64,000 bases of DNA. Source: RFSX01 sp964567435 (GTDB lineage: Bacteria > Bacteroidota > Bacteroidia > Chitinophagales > Saprospiraceae). Under the pieces are notes generated by a model, which was not told the origin of the DNA, did no database searches, and was given only the letters and a program-made list of their open reading frames with translations. This document shows positions 35,339-44,271 of this stretch, in pieces; position 1 is the stretch's first letter; each line of letters opens with the position of its first letter. The DNA is taken from positions 1 to 64,000 of the forward strand of contig CAZMMQ010000005.1 in NCBI GenBank assembly GCA_964567435.1. Direction: 5' to 3'. The position numbers and the translations under genes were made by a program.

Positions 35339-36550
35339 ATGAGAGACCTTTTTTCAAAATACAGATTAGTTCTTATACCAATAATAGTGCTTTTACTTAT
35401 CACACAATCATCTACTATTGTTTGTGCTCAACAAAGCCAATCTCAACTAAAAGCAGAGCGACTGCGCATTAATGAGGAGATAGAAGCCACTGAAAAATCA
35501 TTAAACTCAGCGACAAGTAGCAAAGCATCAACCCTATCAAAAATAAATGCCTTGGAATTACAAGTTGATGCAAGAAGTCGGCTGATAGAAAATCTCAAAA
35601 AGGAAGAAAAGATTAAACCAATAAATAATGAAGAAGAAATTATTGGAAAACAAAAAGATGAAAAGCACGGTCCAAAATTCATTGAGGAATATGTAAAAAT
35701 TCTCAGAATACAATATCGTAACAAGTTGCTGCAAAGAAAGCATAGCCTAACATTACATGACCACAAAAGATTCTTGACAAAAAACCACTATCTCAATATT
35801 TACAGGGAGCTCTTAATACAAAATACTGATACCCAAGCAGCATTAATCGATGCAACCTTTACGACTTATGAAAATATATCGCAGGCAAGCGAAAAAGACA
35901 TTGAGGAACAGATTCAGGAAAAAAATCGATTGCAGCAAGAAATGCAGGCCTTAATTTTAAAGGCGAAGAATATGACACTTCAAGAAAAAGCTATCCAGCA
36001 AAAACTTGATGACCAGTTTAATAAAAGAGAATCATATAATCAAGCTATAGAAAAATTGTTGATTAAATCTCTTGGTCAACAGAACAGCAACGCATCAAAT
36101 GCAACGCCTTATTCTCTTCATAATTCCTTACCCGAAATAGCAGAAATAGAGAGAAAAAGAGGATTCTTGCCATATCCTGTTGCCAATTATACCATTACAA
36201 AGATTTTTGGACCGCAACCTCACCCAGAGATTGCAAATATTACCATAGACAATAAAGGCATAGACATAGAGACCCGAGACTTGGAAGTAAAATCCATATA
36301 TGGTGGTGTAATTGCTGGAATATCTGAGGTAGGACAAAATACCTCAGCTGTCATCATAAACCATGGTGGGGACTACTACTCCGTCTACTCGGGCTTATCT
36401 ACTATAAATGTCTCTGAAGGTGAAGTCCTCTCCTCTAGACAAATAGTAGGCCTACTTCCTTCTCGAGCTGATGGAACTGGAAAGCTTCATTTTGAGTTCT
36501 ATAAGGGACAACAAAAAATGAATCCCAAGCATTGGTTGAAGAACAACTAA
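35339..36550 (+). CDS. EnvC-like coiled-coil protein with degenerate LytM domain
   Basis: A 403-residue exported protein. The signal peptide ends near residue 30, a long coiled coil follows (about 31-240, QSQLKAERLRINEEIEATEK), and an M23/LytM domain occupies about 275-400. The zinc-binding residues are mostly lost: the usual HxGxD is NKGID (305-309), and the usual histidine in YxHLS is absent (YSGLS, 350-354). Only the HFE histidine remains (H384). This matches EnvC/NlpD-type proteins that activate amidases during cell separation rather than cut peptidoglycan. It is the third gene of the envelope group, 98 bases after DUF4292. Confidence 0.85.
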   Translation: MRDLFSKYRLVLIPIIVLLLITQSSTIVCAQQSQSQLKAERLRINEEIEATEKSLNSATSSKASTLSKINALELQVDARSRLIENLKKEEKIKPINNEEEIIGKQKDEKHGPKFIEEYVKILRIQYRNKLLQRKHSLTLHDHKRFLTKNHYLNIYRELLIQNTDTQAALIDATFTTYENISQASEKDIEEQIQEKNRLQQEMQALILKAKNMTLQEKAIQQKLDDQFNKRESYNQAIEKLLIKSLGQQNSNASNATPYSLHNSLPEIAEIERKRGFLPYPVANYTITKIFGPQPHPEIANITIDNKGIDIETRDLEVKSIYGGVIAGISEVGQNTSAVIINHGGDYYSVYSGLSTINVSEGEVLSSRQIVGLLPSRADGTGKLHFEFYKGQQKMNPKHWLKNN

Positions 36551-36575
36551 GCATTCTAAATTATAAATTCGCATT

Positions 36576-37790
36576 ATGAGTGACCAGTGGAAAATAGGCA
36601 AGGAAAAGAAGAAGGGGATACGAAAAGAAATAGAGAAAGCCGTACTCGTTGGGGTCATCTCTGACTACCAAACAGAAGAACAAGTCAAGGAATACCTTGA
36701 TGAACTTGAGTTTCTAGCCATGACAGCTGGTGCTGAGACAGTCGGTGTATTTACCCAAAAAATGAAGGCACCCAATGTCAGAACCTACGTAGGAAAAGGT
36801 AAGGTCGAAGAGATTCTGGAATACTGTGAACGAAAAGATGCCGATCTAATTATATTCGATGATGACTTGACAGGGAAACAGACCAATATCCTTGAAGAAA
36901 AGCTGAAGCGAAAAATCATAGACCGATCCTCACTCATCTTAGACATTTTTGCCAGTAGAGCTCAAACTGCACAAGCAAAGACACAAGTGGAACTGGCTCA
37001 AATGCAATATCTTCTTCCTCGATTACGTGGCCTCTGGACTCACTTAGAAAGACAACGTGGAGGTATTGGAATGAGAGGACCAGGAGAGATGGAAATAGAA
37101 ACCGACAGACGTATAATCAGAGATAAAATCTCTAAGCTAAAGGAACGTCTAAAAAAAATAGATCAACAAAACTCAACCCAAAGAAAAAACAGAGGGCAAA
37201 TGATTCGTGTCTCACTTGTGGGATACACCAACGTCGGTAAATCTACTATCATGAATTTGCTGTCTAAGTCTGAAGTATTCGCAGAGAATAAGCTGTTTGC
37301 TACTTTGGATACCACAGTCAGGAAAGTGGTATTCGGAAATATGCCCTTTCTGCTATCAGATACAGTAGGGTTCATCCGAAAATTACCGCATCACTTGGTT
37401 GAGAGTTTTAAGTCTACATTGGATGAAGTAAGAGAAAGCGATATCCTCGTACATGTTGTGGATATGGCCCACCCACAATATGAAGATCATATCAAAACAG
37501 TCAACCTGACGCTTAAGAGCTTAGATTGCATAGATAAGAAGACATTAATGGTATTTAATAAGTTGGATTTGTATCGAGAAAGGACTTTTGATGATTTGCT
37601 GGATCAAGATACAAAGGATGAGATACTGCAAGAGACAAGAAAACGTCTATCCAATACCAACGATGCAGAAGCCATCTTTATATCTGCTAAGGAAAAAGAG
37701 AACATTACCCTATTCAGATCCAAACTAGAAGAGCTGATTAAAGATCTCTACGAAGTCAGGTATCCATATCAAGCCAAGACTTGGAGATAA
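36576..37790 (+). CDS. hflX: Ribosome-associated GTPase HflX
   Basis: A 404-residue protein. The N-terminal HflX domain (LDELEFLAMTAGAETVGVFT, then YVGKGKVEEI) contains the linker RLRGLWTHLERQRGGIGMRG. The G domain follows with G1 VGYTNVGKST, G3 DTVGFIRKLPHHLVESF and G4 FNKLDL. HflX binds the large ribosomal subunit and splits stalled or hibernating ribosomes. Length and motifs are normal. It lies 25 bases after the EnvC-like gene. Confidence 0.94.
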   Translation: MSDQWKIGKEKKKGIRKEIEKAVLVGVISDYQTEEQVKEYLDELEFLAMTAGAETVGVFTQKMKAPNVRTYVGKGKVEEILEYCERKDADLIIFDDDLTGKQTNILEEKLKRKIIDRSSLILDIFASRAQTAQAKTQVELAQMQYLLPRLRGLWTHLERQRGGIGMRGPGEMEIETDRRIIRDKISKLKERLKKIDQQNSTQRKNRGQMIRVSLVGYTNVGKSTIMNLLSKSEVFAENKLFATLDTTVRKVVFGNMPFLLSDTVGFIRKLPHHLVESFKSTLDEVRESDILVHVVDMAHPQYEDHIKTVNLTLKSLDCIDKKTLMVFNKLDLYRERTFDDLLDQDTKDEILQETRKRLSNTNDAEAIFISAKEKENITLFRSKLEELIKDLYEVRYPYQAKTWR

Positions 37791-37946
37791 GGATAGCATA
37801 GTCATTTAATTAAAGATGATCTGACGGCAAGAGTGGGTTGAAGCTGGCGCTCGCCCTACTTTTCAAATCCTTGTGCTCACCACATGGATGATGACTTCTG
37901 TTCAAAACCAAATAAAAAACGCCTCGAATCTAGTTATTAAGATAGC

Positions 37947-40565
37947 TTACTCTGGCTCAAATCCAAGGATGATATTGAATTGACCGAATCCGCCAAAATT
38001 CTGAAGGGTTGGGTCCTTATCAAAGCCCCATCCGTAGTCAAAACCTAGTAATCCAAACATAGGTAAGAATACTCTTACACCAAAACCAGCAGAACGCTGT
38101 AGATCAAAAGGATTGAAGTCAGCTATCCTTCCCCATGTATTACCTCCTTGTACAAAGGTGTGGATATATATAGCAGAGTTTGGATTGGTAGAAATAGGGT
38201 ACCTCAATTCTACTGTGAACTTGTCAAATACGGCTCCTCCACCATTGTCATTCTCCCGAAAATCTGTCTGTTGGTACCCTCTCAGACTTAAGATGTCTTT
38301 ACCTGTAATACCAACATTTTGATTGTTGAGTCCATCGCCTCCCAACTCAAATCTTTCGAAAGGAGATATACCAATATCACGATTATAGGATCCGAGAAAT
38401 CCAAGTTTTAAATTAGTCGCGATTACAAATTTGCCAAAGATATTGAAGTACCATTCTGCGTCTAATCTCCATTTGTGATACTCCAAAAACTCAAATCGAT
38501 TTGCAAGGGTTAATCTTTCTCTAAGTCCAGCAAAATCTGCGTCTGTTGGAGGATTTCCTGATCCCCTTTCTATAATGAGATCTTCTTTAGCCATCCTATA
38601 CTCTTCTTCGCTCGGTGAGAAATTTGCATTTTCCTTTCTGAATAATGAATATGGCGGCGTCAACTGTAGTGAAAGAGATATCCTAGAGCCTCTTCGCGGG
38701 TAGATTGGCTCCGTCACAGAACTTCTGGTTATCGTCTGATTGAGACTAAAGTTCTTAAAGTTACCATCAGTGACATTTATAGGTCGACCATCAGCTCCCT
38801 CAACAAAAAATCGTCCAAAAGCATACTCTTCTAAGCTAATAAACTCTGTAGTCAAAGTCGTATTAATACTAAAGAAGTCATCTGGCCACTTTAATTGTGT
38901 ACCTACCCCGGCAAATAATCGGGTGATTTTCAAAATACCCTGATTAGAAATTTCCTGATCGAAGGCTGAGTGCACTGCACCAACAGTCAATGAGGTAGGC
39001 TTTTTTCCTCCAAGCCATGGCTCAGTAAAGGAAAGATTATACGATCTAAAAAATCGACTATTAGATTGTGCTCTCACTGACAATCTCTGCCCATCACCTT
39101 GAGGCAAAGGGCTCCAGGTAGATTTATCCTTGATATTCTGGAGTGAAAAATTATTAAAGGTCATACCCAACGTACCAATAACACCACCCGCTTGTCCTCC
39201 ATATCCAGCTGACAATTCCAGTTGATCAGATGGTCTCTCCTCCACTTTGTAGTGGATGTCTACTGTGCCATTTTGTTGATTTGGTCTAGGCTGGATATCC
39301 ATCGTCTCCGGATTGAAGTAGCCAAGATTGGTCAGAGATCTCTGAGATCTGATAATTTGAGTTCTACTGAACTTACTTCCAGGCGTCGTTCTTAGTTCTC
39401 TTCTAATAACATGTTCGTGAGTCCTGTCATTCCCAGTGATCACAACATTATCTATTGTGGCTTGTGGACCTTCATAGATTTGCATTTCCAAATCTATCGT
39501 GTTTTCTGCAACAGCGACCTCAACAGGATCCACATTGAAGAACAAGTATCCGTCATCAAGGTACAAGGATGATACATCCTGACCATCCAGACTAAATGAT
39601 AATTGATTCTGCAAAGTCTCTGGATTATAGACATCACCTGGCTTGATACCGAGTACGCGTGACAACACTTCATCTGGATACTTAGAATTTCCTTTCCATG
39701 ATATATCCCTAAAATAGTACTGATCACCTTCTTCAATTGTTAAAAACATGATCAGATTGCCATCCGTTTTTCTGAATATAGAATCCTTGGCAATGACTGC
39801 ATCTCTATATCCATTCTTATTGTAAAATGCAATTATATTATCCTTATCTATCTTAAAATCTGAGGCAACATACTTGGATTTCTTAAATACACTACCTATC
39901 TCCTTGGTATCCTTCATTTTACGTTTCAGCTTTCGGTCTGAATACTTCCGGTTACCAAGAATAACTATATCACTGATTTTGACACGTTCCTTTTTATCGA
40001 CCTCGAAAACTAGTCTGACAGCATTATCTTTAAGCTCGTCTTTAACTTCTTTTATTTTCACTTCTGCATCCAAAAATCCACTTTCTCGATAATTCTGCTC
40101 TATTTTTTGAATTGTAAGGTCCTTAAGATCATCTGTGACTATTGACCCCTTTGTAAGAATCCCATCTATTATTTCTGTCAGGTCGGTATGCTTGGTTTTC
40201 TTTTCTCCTGTTATACTGTATCTGGATAACGTTGGTCTTTCAGTCAGAATAATTTCTAAGTAAATTAAGTCATCCTCTACTTTTGATTGCACAATCTGGA
40301 CATCTTCAAAAAGCTTAAGCTTCCATAAGGCCTTGATTGCTCTTGGGACATCATCTCCAGGAATGGTGATTCTCTTTCCCTCTCTAAGTCCAGCTATAGA
40401 TTTGATCGCATTACGATCTCTATTGACAGCCCCTGTAATGGTAATATCTGCTATGTTATACTCCTTTTTACCAGAATAGTCATATACTGGCAAATCCACC
40501 TGAGCATACAATCCAACAGATACAAAGGTTAAAAGCAAAAATATTTTAACAATTTGAGACCTCAT
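37947..40565 (-). CDS. bamA: Outer membrane assembly protein BamA
   Basis: A protein of about 872 residues. The signal peptide is MRSQIVKIFLLLTFVSVGLYA. POTRA domains fill about 30-430 (for example ERPTLSRYSITGEKK, VKISDIVILGNRKYSDRKLK, ATIDNVVITGNDRTHEHVIR). The C-terminal beta barrel ends in FGGFGQFNIILGFEPE and contains the conserved VRGF-like segment as SLRGYQQTDFRE. It inserts barrel proteins into the outer membrane. A longer frame from TTG at 40589 would overlap the -7 box at 40587-40594; the ATG at 40565 is right at the signal peptide. It lies downstream of uppS with its own promoter. Confidence 0.95.
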   Translation of the reverse strand: MRSQIVKIFLLLTFVSVGLYAQVDLPVYDYSGKKEYNIADITITGAVNRDRNAIKSIAGLREGKRITIPGDDVPRAIKALWKLKLFEDVQIVQSKVEDDLIYLEIILTERPTLSRYSITGEKKTKHTDLTEIIDGILTKGSIVTDDLKDLTIQKIEQNYRESGFLDAEVKIKEVKDELKDNAVRLVFEVDKKERVKISDIVILGNRKYSDRKLKRKMKDTKEIGSVFKKSKYVASDFKIDKDNIIAFYNKNGYRDAVIAKDSIFRKTDGNLIMFLTIEEGDQYYFRDISWKGNSKYPDEVLSRVLGIKPGDVYNPETLQNQLSFSLDGQDVSSLYLDDGYLFFNVDPVEVAVAENTIDLEMQIYEGPQATIDNVVITGNDRTHEHVIRRELRTTPGSKFSRTQIIRSQRSLTNLGYFNPETMDIQPRPNQQNGTVDIHYKVEERPSDQLELSAGYGGQAGGVIGTLGMTFNNFSLQNIKDKSTWSPLPQGDGQRLSVRAQSNSRFFRSYNLSFTEPWLGGKKPTSLTVGAVHSAFDQEISNQGILKITRLFAGVGTQLKWPDDFFSINTTLTTEFISLEEYAFGRFFVEGADGRPINVTDGNFKNFSLNQTITRSSVTEPIYPRRGSRISLSLQLTPPYSLFRKENANFSPSEEEYRMAKEDLIIERGSGNPPTDADFAGLRERLTLANRFEFLEYHKWRLDAEWYFNIFGKFVIATNLKLGFLGSYNRDIGISPFERFELGGDGLNNQNVGITGKDILSLRGYQQTDFRENDNGGGAVFDKFTVELRYPISTNPNSAIYIHTFVQGGNTWGRIADFNPFDLQRSAGFGVRVFLPMFGLLGFDYGWGFDKDPTLQNFGGFGQFNIILGFEPE

Positions 40566-40586
40566 CAGGACGTGAAATTTTTTTGA

Positions 40587-40618
40587 CAAAAATAGGCTTT
40601 TATCAGCCGTAACTTCAA
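40587..40618 (-). promoter_or_regulatory. Promoter of bamA
   Basis: On the minus strand TTG (40618-40616), 21 bases, then TATTTTTG (40594-40587), an exact TAnnTTTG. Transcription would begin about 15 bases before the ATG at 40565. It decides against the TTG start at 40589. Confidence 0.6.
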
Positions 40619-40720
40619 AAGAATGTAATTCTAAGGGTAATAGTACCTCCCATATTTTCTTTAACGATAATTTAAAGAGAATAAGTCAAGTCAGATGTCC
40701 GCTATAACTTAAAGAATAGA

Positions 40721-41464
40721 TTATTGAATCTGTTCAGAGGTTTTGCCAAATCGTCTTTCTCGTCTCTGAAAGTCCAAAATAGCTTGATACAACTCAGTCT
40801 CTCCAAATGCTGGCCAAAATATATCTGTAAAGTAGAATTCTGTGTAGGCTATTTGCCACAATAAATAATTGCTTACCCTATGCTCTCCACTGGTTCTAAT
40901 AAGTAGTTCTGGATCAGGCATCCCTTTTGTTGTCAAGTGATCAGCTATCAAGTTCTCATCTATATCCCCATTTGTCAATACACCCAATGCTATCTTCTCT
41001 GAAATCTGTACCAGCGCCTGTGTCATTTCCCATCGTGCGCTATAGTTAAGGGCAAGCGTTAGGGTCATGCGTTTATTATTGCTGGTCTTCTCTATGCCGT
41101 CCATGAGGGCCTTATAAGTCTTTGCTGGCAGCTTAGATAGATCTCCTATTGCATTTAGGCGGATGCCATTATCATGTAGAGCATTGATTTCCTTTTTTAC
41201 AGTTTCTACCAGAAGAGACATCAACGCTGTCACTTCAGTTACCGGTCTATTCCAATTCTCAGTAGAAAATGCATATAAGGTCAGATACTCCACGCCGATC
41301 TTAGAAGAAGCTTCTGTCACTGTCCTCACCGATTTGACACCTGCTCGATGACCAAAAACCCGAGGTCTACCCCTTTGCTTAGCCCATCTGCCATTGCCAT
41401 CCATTATAATCGCTATATGCTTTGGCAATCTTTCAGTGTCGATTTGAGGTGTGAGGTTATCCAT
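40721..41464 (-). CDS. uppS: Isoprenyl (undecaprenyl) diphosphate synthase
   Basis: A 247-residue cis-prenyltransferase. AIIMDGNGRWAKQRG contains the catalytic aspartate D22, and FGHRAGVKSV and YAFSTENWNRP form the active site. The C-terminal signature RTSGEHRVSNYLLWQIAYTE is present. It makes the C55 carrier lipid for peptidoglycan and surface glycans by adding isopentenyl units to farnesyl diphosphate. Length is normal. It lies upstream of bamA in the same direction, a common arrangement in Bacteroidota. Confidence 0.95.
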   Translation of the reverse strand: MDNLTPQIDTERLPKHIAIIMDGNGRWAKQRGRPRVFGHRAGVKSVRTVTEASSKIGVEYLTLYAFSTENWNRPVTEVTALMSLLVETVKKEINALHDNGIRLNAIGDLSKLPAKTYKALMDGIEKTSNNKRMTLTLALNYSARWEMTQALVQISEKIALGVLTNGDIDENLIADHLTTKGMPDPELLIRTSGEHRVSNYLLWQIAYTEFYFTDIFWPAFGETELYQAILDFQRRERRFGKTSEQIQ

Positions 41465-41642
41465 TTTTGCAATTAGAATACATCATTAGGTCTAAAAGTA
41501 GATAGAATAAATTAAATCACTTCTAAAGATCAATCCGGATCATCATACGGCAGATCATTATCCTTTGGATCTTATGTCTCCTTGCCATATAGTTTTAATG
41601 GCCATCTGTATAAATGATATAGGGTTCTTATCTTATTTACTT

Positions 41643-41650
41643 TACTTTTG
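41643..41650 (+). promoter_or_regulatory. -7 box of the lipoprotein gene
   Basis: TACTTTTG matches TAnnTTTG and lies 47 bases before the ATG at 41697. It falls inside the longer frame that begins at 41565, so the short start is preferred. Confidence 0.45.
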
Positions 41651-41696
41651 GACGAATGAAACTTTTTATAAAGCAATAACCAAACAATACATACGT

Positions 41697-42197
41697 ATGA
41701 GAGCAATGATTAAAAATGTTTCCCTTCTTTTAGTGCTTTGCCTATATGCTTCATGTAATAAAGACAATTGTGCCACTAAAGCGGCCTTTCTAGAGACCTT
41801 CGAAGAATTTTCTTCTGAGTTTGAATCGAAAAGGCTAGAATTAACAGAAGATGATAATGCCGCGTTTGAAGCAAGATTTAAGTCTCTAATAGATAATTGC
41901 TACAAAAAGCACAAAGCAGAATTAACACTTAAGGAACGCCAAGATTTTTGGAAGAGTGGTCTTCGCTATTTTGTCACCACCTTTGATTTAGATGATAAAA
42001 CTAGCCTGACAACAGCACTTGACGATCCATTTAACAACTACGTCAAAGATGAGGTGATGGAATTGGTCAAAGAATCTGGTTTTTCATATCTAACGTCATT
42101 GCAACAAGCTGTAGAAATAGAATTACCTAAATTGCTTGAGATGTTCTCCACTGAAATATCTAAGCTGATGGAAGAATTTTCTAAAATGTTGCAATAG
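41697..42197 (+). CDS. Small lipoprotein, unknown function
   Basis: A 166-residue protein beginning with MRAMIKNVSLLLVLCLYASC, a type II signal peptide with cysteine at about residue 20, followed by NKDNCATK. The mature part is helical and acidic (EFSSEFESKRLELTEDDNAA, then LTLKERQDFWKSG) and not recognised. An alternative ATG three codons in (41706) would serve equally well. It precedes the MraY-like transferase gene by 29 bases, so an envelope role is plausible but unproven. Confidence 0.75.
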   Translation: MRAMIKNVSLLLVLCLYASCNKDNCATKAAFLETFEEFSSEFESKRLELTEDDNAAFEARFKSLIDNCYKKHKAELTLKERQDFWKSGLRYFVTTFDLDDKTSLTTALDDPFNNYVKDEVMELVKESGFSYLTSLQQAVEIELPKLLEMFSTEISKLMEEFSKMLQ

Positions 42198-42226
42198 GCA
42201 AAATGTATATAGCCTAGGATGCAGAT

Positions 42227-43297
42227 ATGTATACGATAATACTTACATCTATAACCGCTTTTCTAATGACTTTTTTTGGCATTCCTTCTATTATCAGGAT
42301 TGCAACAAAAAATAAGTTCTTAGATCAGCCTGGTGATCGGCGAGTCCACTTTGTAAGCACTCCATCACTCGGTGGCATTGGTATTTTTGCTGGGACGGTG
42401 TTTTCTATCATCATGTGGACTCCTCTAGATGAATTTAGTGGCTTGCAATACATCCTGTCTGCCTTCTTTATCATTTTCCTTGTAGGAGCAAAAGATGATA
42501 TTGATCCTATCTCTGTCCATAAAAAACTAATAGGTCAGATTCTAGCAGCAGCTATTATCATATTCTTAGCAGACATAAGAATTACAAGCCTGTATGGCAT
42601 GTTTGAAATAGGCGTTTTGCCATATTCTTATAGCGTAGTTATCACTTTTTCATTTGTGCTTCTCGTTATCAATTCTTTCAATTTTATAGACGGCATTAAT
42701 GGGCTAGCAGGAAGTTTAGGGATTGTAATGGCTGTGACTTTTGGGACCTGGTTCTTCCTTATTGGTAGAATAGAAATGGCAGCCATCGCCTTTGCATTAA
42801 CTGGAGCAATCACTGCTTTTCTATATTATAACTACACACCAGCCAAGATATTTATGGGGGACACCGGTTCTCTTTTGCTAGGCCTTATTGTTGCCATATT
42901 GTGTATCAACTTTATGGAAGCCCAACAATGGATTTCTGCTAGACATCCTTATGCCTATGATTCTCCAATAGGAGTGGCATTAGGGATCATCTTCATTCCC
43001 ATTTTTGATGCTATACGTGTGTTGCTCATGAGGTTATTACGTGGGCAAGCGCCATACAAGGCGGATAGAAGTCACATACATCATTTACTACTGCGCATAG
43101 GTTTTTCTCATATGCAGGCGACTAGCATACTGGTATTCTGCAATGTACTATTTATGGGACTTGTATTTCAATATCAACATATAGGTAATCTCCAATTGAT
43201 GACAATGCTTTTTTCTTTAGCTTTATTACTAACTGCCTTATTATATGTCATTTTCATGGCAAGAAAAGAAATGCTTTCCCAACACAGATCTCGTTAG
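42227..43297 (+). CDS. MraY/WecA-family phospho-sugar transferase
   Basis: A 356-residue membrane protein with about ten hydrophobic segments. It has family motifs DQPGDRRVH, GAKDDIDPISVHKK (the paired aspartates), FNFIDGINGLAG, MGDTGSLLLG and RSHIHHLLLRIGFSH. The HIHH motif and the position outside the mur cluster fit the WecA/TagO branch, which moves a GlcNAc-1-phosphate-type group onto undecaprenyl phosphate to start O-antigen or other surface glycans. The sugar cannot be told from sequence. It uses the lipid carrier made by UppS nearby. Confidence 0.92.
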   Translation: MYTIILTSITAFLMTFFGIPSIIRIATKNKFLDQPGDRRVHFVSTPSLGGIGIFAGTVFSIIMWTPLDEFSGLQYILSAFFIIFLVGAKDDIDPISVHKKLIGQILAAAIIIFLADIRITSLYGMFEIGVLPYSYSVVITFSFVLLVINSFNFIDGINGLAGSLGIVMAVTFGTWFFLIGRIEMAAIAFALTGAITAFLYYNYTPAKIFMGDTGSLLLGLIVAILCINFMEAQQWISARHPYAYDSPIGVALGIIFIPIFDAIRVLLMRLLRGQAPYKADRSHIHHLLLRIGFSHMQATSILVFCNVLFMGLVFQYQHIGNLQLMTMLFSLALLLTALLYVIFMARKEMLSQHRSR

Positions 43298-43351
43298 TAT
43301 AACCTTGATACCCAAAGAATCTGTTATATTTATTCATCAAATAACCTGATT

Positions 43352-43792
43352 ATGAAGAATTTTATAGTAATTGGCTTTTTGCTTTTAGCAGGGACAATGG
43401 CCGCTCAGTCTAGTTGGAATGGAGTATTGGAGATGAATTCTGCTAAAAATTTTGCCGCAGAAATATTTCATAATAACGACAATGACTTCAATGGCTGCAT
43501 AGAATTGGACGGTGTTCTACATCACCCTTTAGCTGCGGCAATTGTGGCAAAAGCAAATGGCATTACAGATTATTTACTTCATATCAATCAAACCGATCTT
43601 TCTGTTATATGTAATGATCTGACGATCCTTCAGTACGCCATCAAATATGGAGATGAGGAGTTGGTGAAAAGAATCTTACAGAAAGGGGCTGACCCTAATC
43701 AAAAAAGTCAAAGTGGACAATCTCCTCTTGATCTAGCAATGGCATTAGAAAAACCAGTTCTAGTTGGATATTTAAAAAGTCTCATCAAATAA
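43352..43792 (+). CDS. Exported ankyrin-repeat protein
   Basis: A 146-residue protein with a signal peptide (MKNFIVIGFLLLAGTMAAQ). Two or three ankyrin-like repeats follow, best seen in LTILQYAIKYGDEELVKRIL and QSGQSPLDLAMALEKPVLVG. The repeat segment QKGADPN is typical. Probably periplasmic; the binding partner is unknown. It lies between the WecA-like gene and crcB, in the same direction. Confidence 0.8.
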   Translation: MKNFIVIGFLLLAGTMAAQSSWNGVLEMNSAKNFAAEIFHNNDNDFNGCIELDGVLHHPLAAAIVAKANGITDYLLHINQTDLSVICNDLTILQYAIKYGDEELVKRILQKGADPNQKSQSGQSPLDLAMALEKPVLVGYLKSLIK

Positions 43793-43823
43793 TACACTCT
43801 TTCTATAACTAAATCACTACCAC

Positions 43824-44195
43824 TTGGCCTTTCTATATGTTTTTCTAGGTGGTGGATTAGGTGCTATGGCTCGTTATGCTATATCAACCTGGATTCAAGT
43901 CCCTGACAAAGGTTTTCCTACAGCTACTCTATTAGCCAACAGTATAAGTTGCATTATTCTAGGTGTCCTCATGGGTATAGCGATACAAAAGGGGTTATCA
44001 AATAAAATGCAGTGGTTGGCAATGACAGGATTTTGTGGTGGCTTCAGCACATTTTCGACTTTTTCAGCAGAAAGCTTTAGACTCTTGGAAGTCGGCGAGT
44101 ACAAGACAGCTCTTCTATACATTCTTGCTAGCCTTATCGTCTGTCTGATGGGCATCTTGCTAGGAGTAAAATTGGGTACGCAAATTTCTGGCTAG
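43824..44195 (+). CDS. crcB: Fluoride exporter CrcB/Fluc
   Basis: A 123-residue protein with four hydrophobic segments. It has the Fluc motifs GGGLGAMARYAIS, NSISCIILGVLMG (the conserved asparagine), and GFCGGFSTFSTFSAES, the phenylalanine-box region that lines the fluoride path. It works as a dual-topology dimer in the inner membrane. The start is TTG at 43824: an in-frame TAA lies at 43806-43808 and no ATG is available before the first helix. No fluoride riboswitch is evident upstream. Confidence 0.9.
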   Translation: MAFLYVFLGGGLGAMARYAISTWIQVPDKGFPTATLLANSISCIILGVLMGIAIQKGLSNKMQWLAMTGFCGGFSTFSTFSAESFRLLEVGEYKTALLYILASLIVCLMGILLGVKLGTQISG

Positions 44196-44219
44196 AATAT
44201 GGTCTATTTGGCTAAGAAT

Positions 44220-44227
44220 TAAATTTG
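44220..44227 (+). promoter_or_regulatory. -7 box of uvrA
   Basis: TAAATTTG matches TAnnTTTG exactly, 45 bases before the uvrA ATG. No LexA box was recognised nearby. Confidence 0.4.
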
Positions 44228-44271
44228 TATCCTTGCAGTAAGTATCATTTTTTGTACGCTGTTTTCAGATT

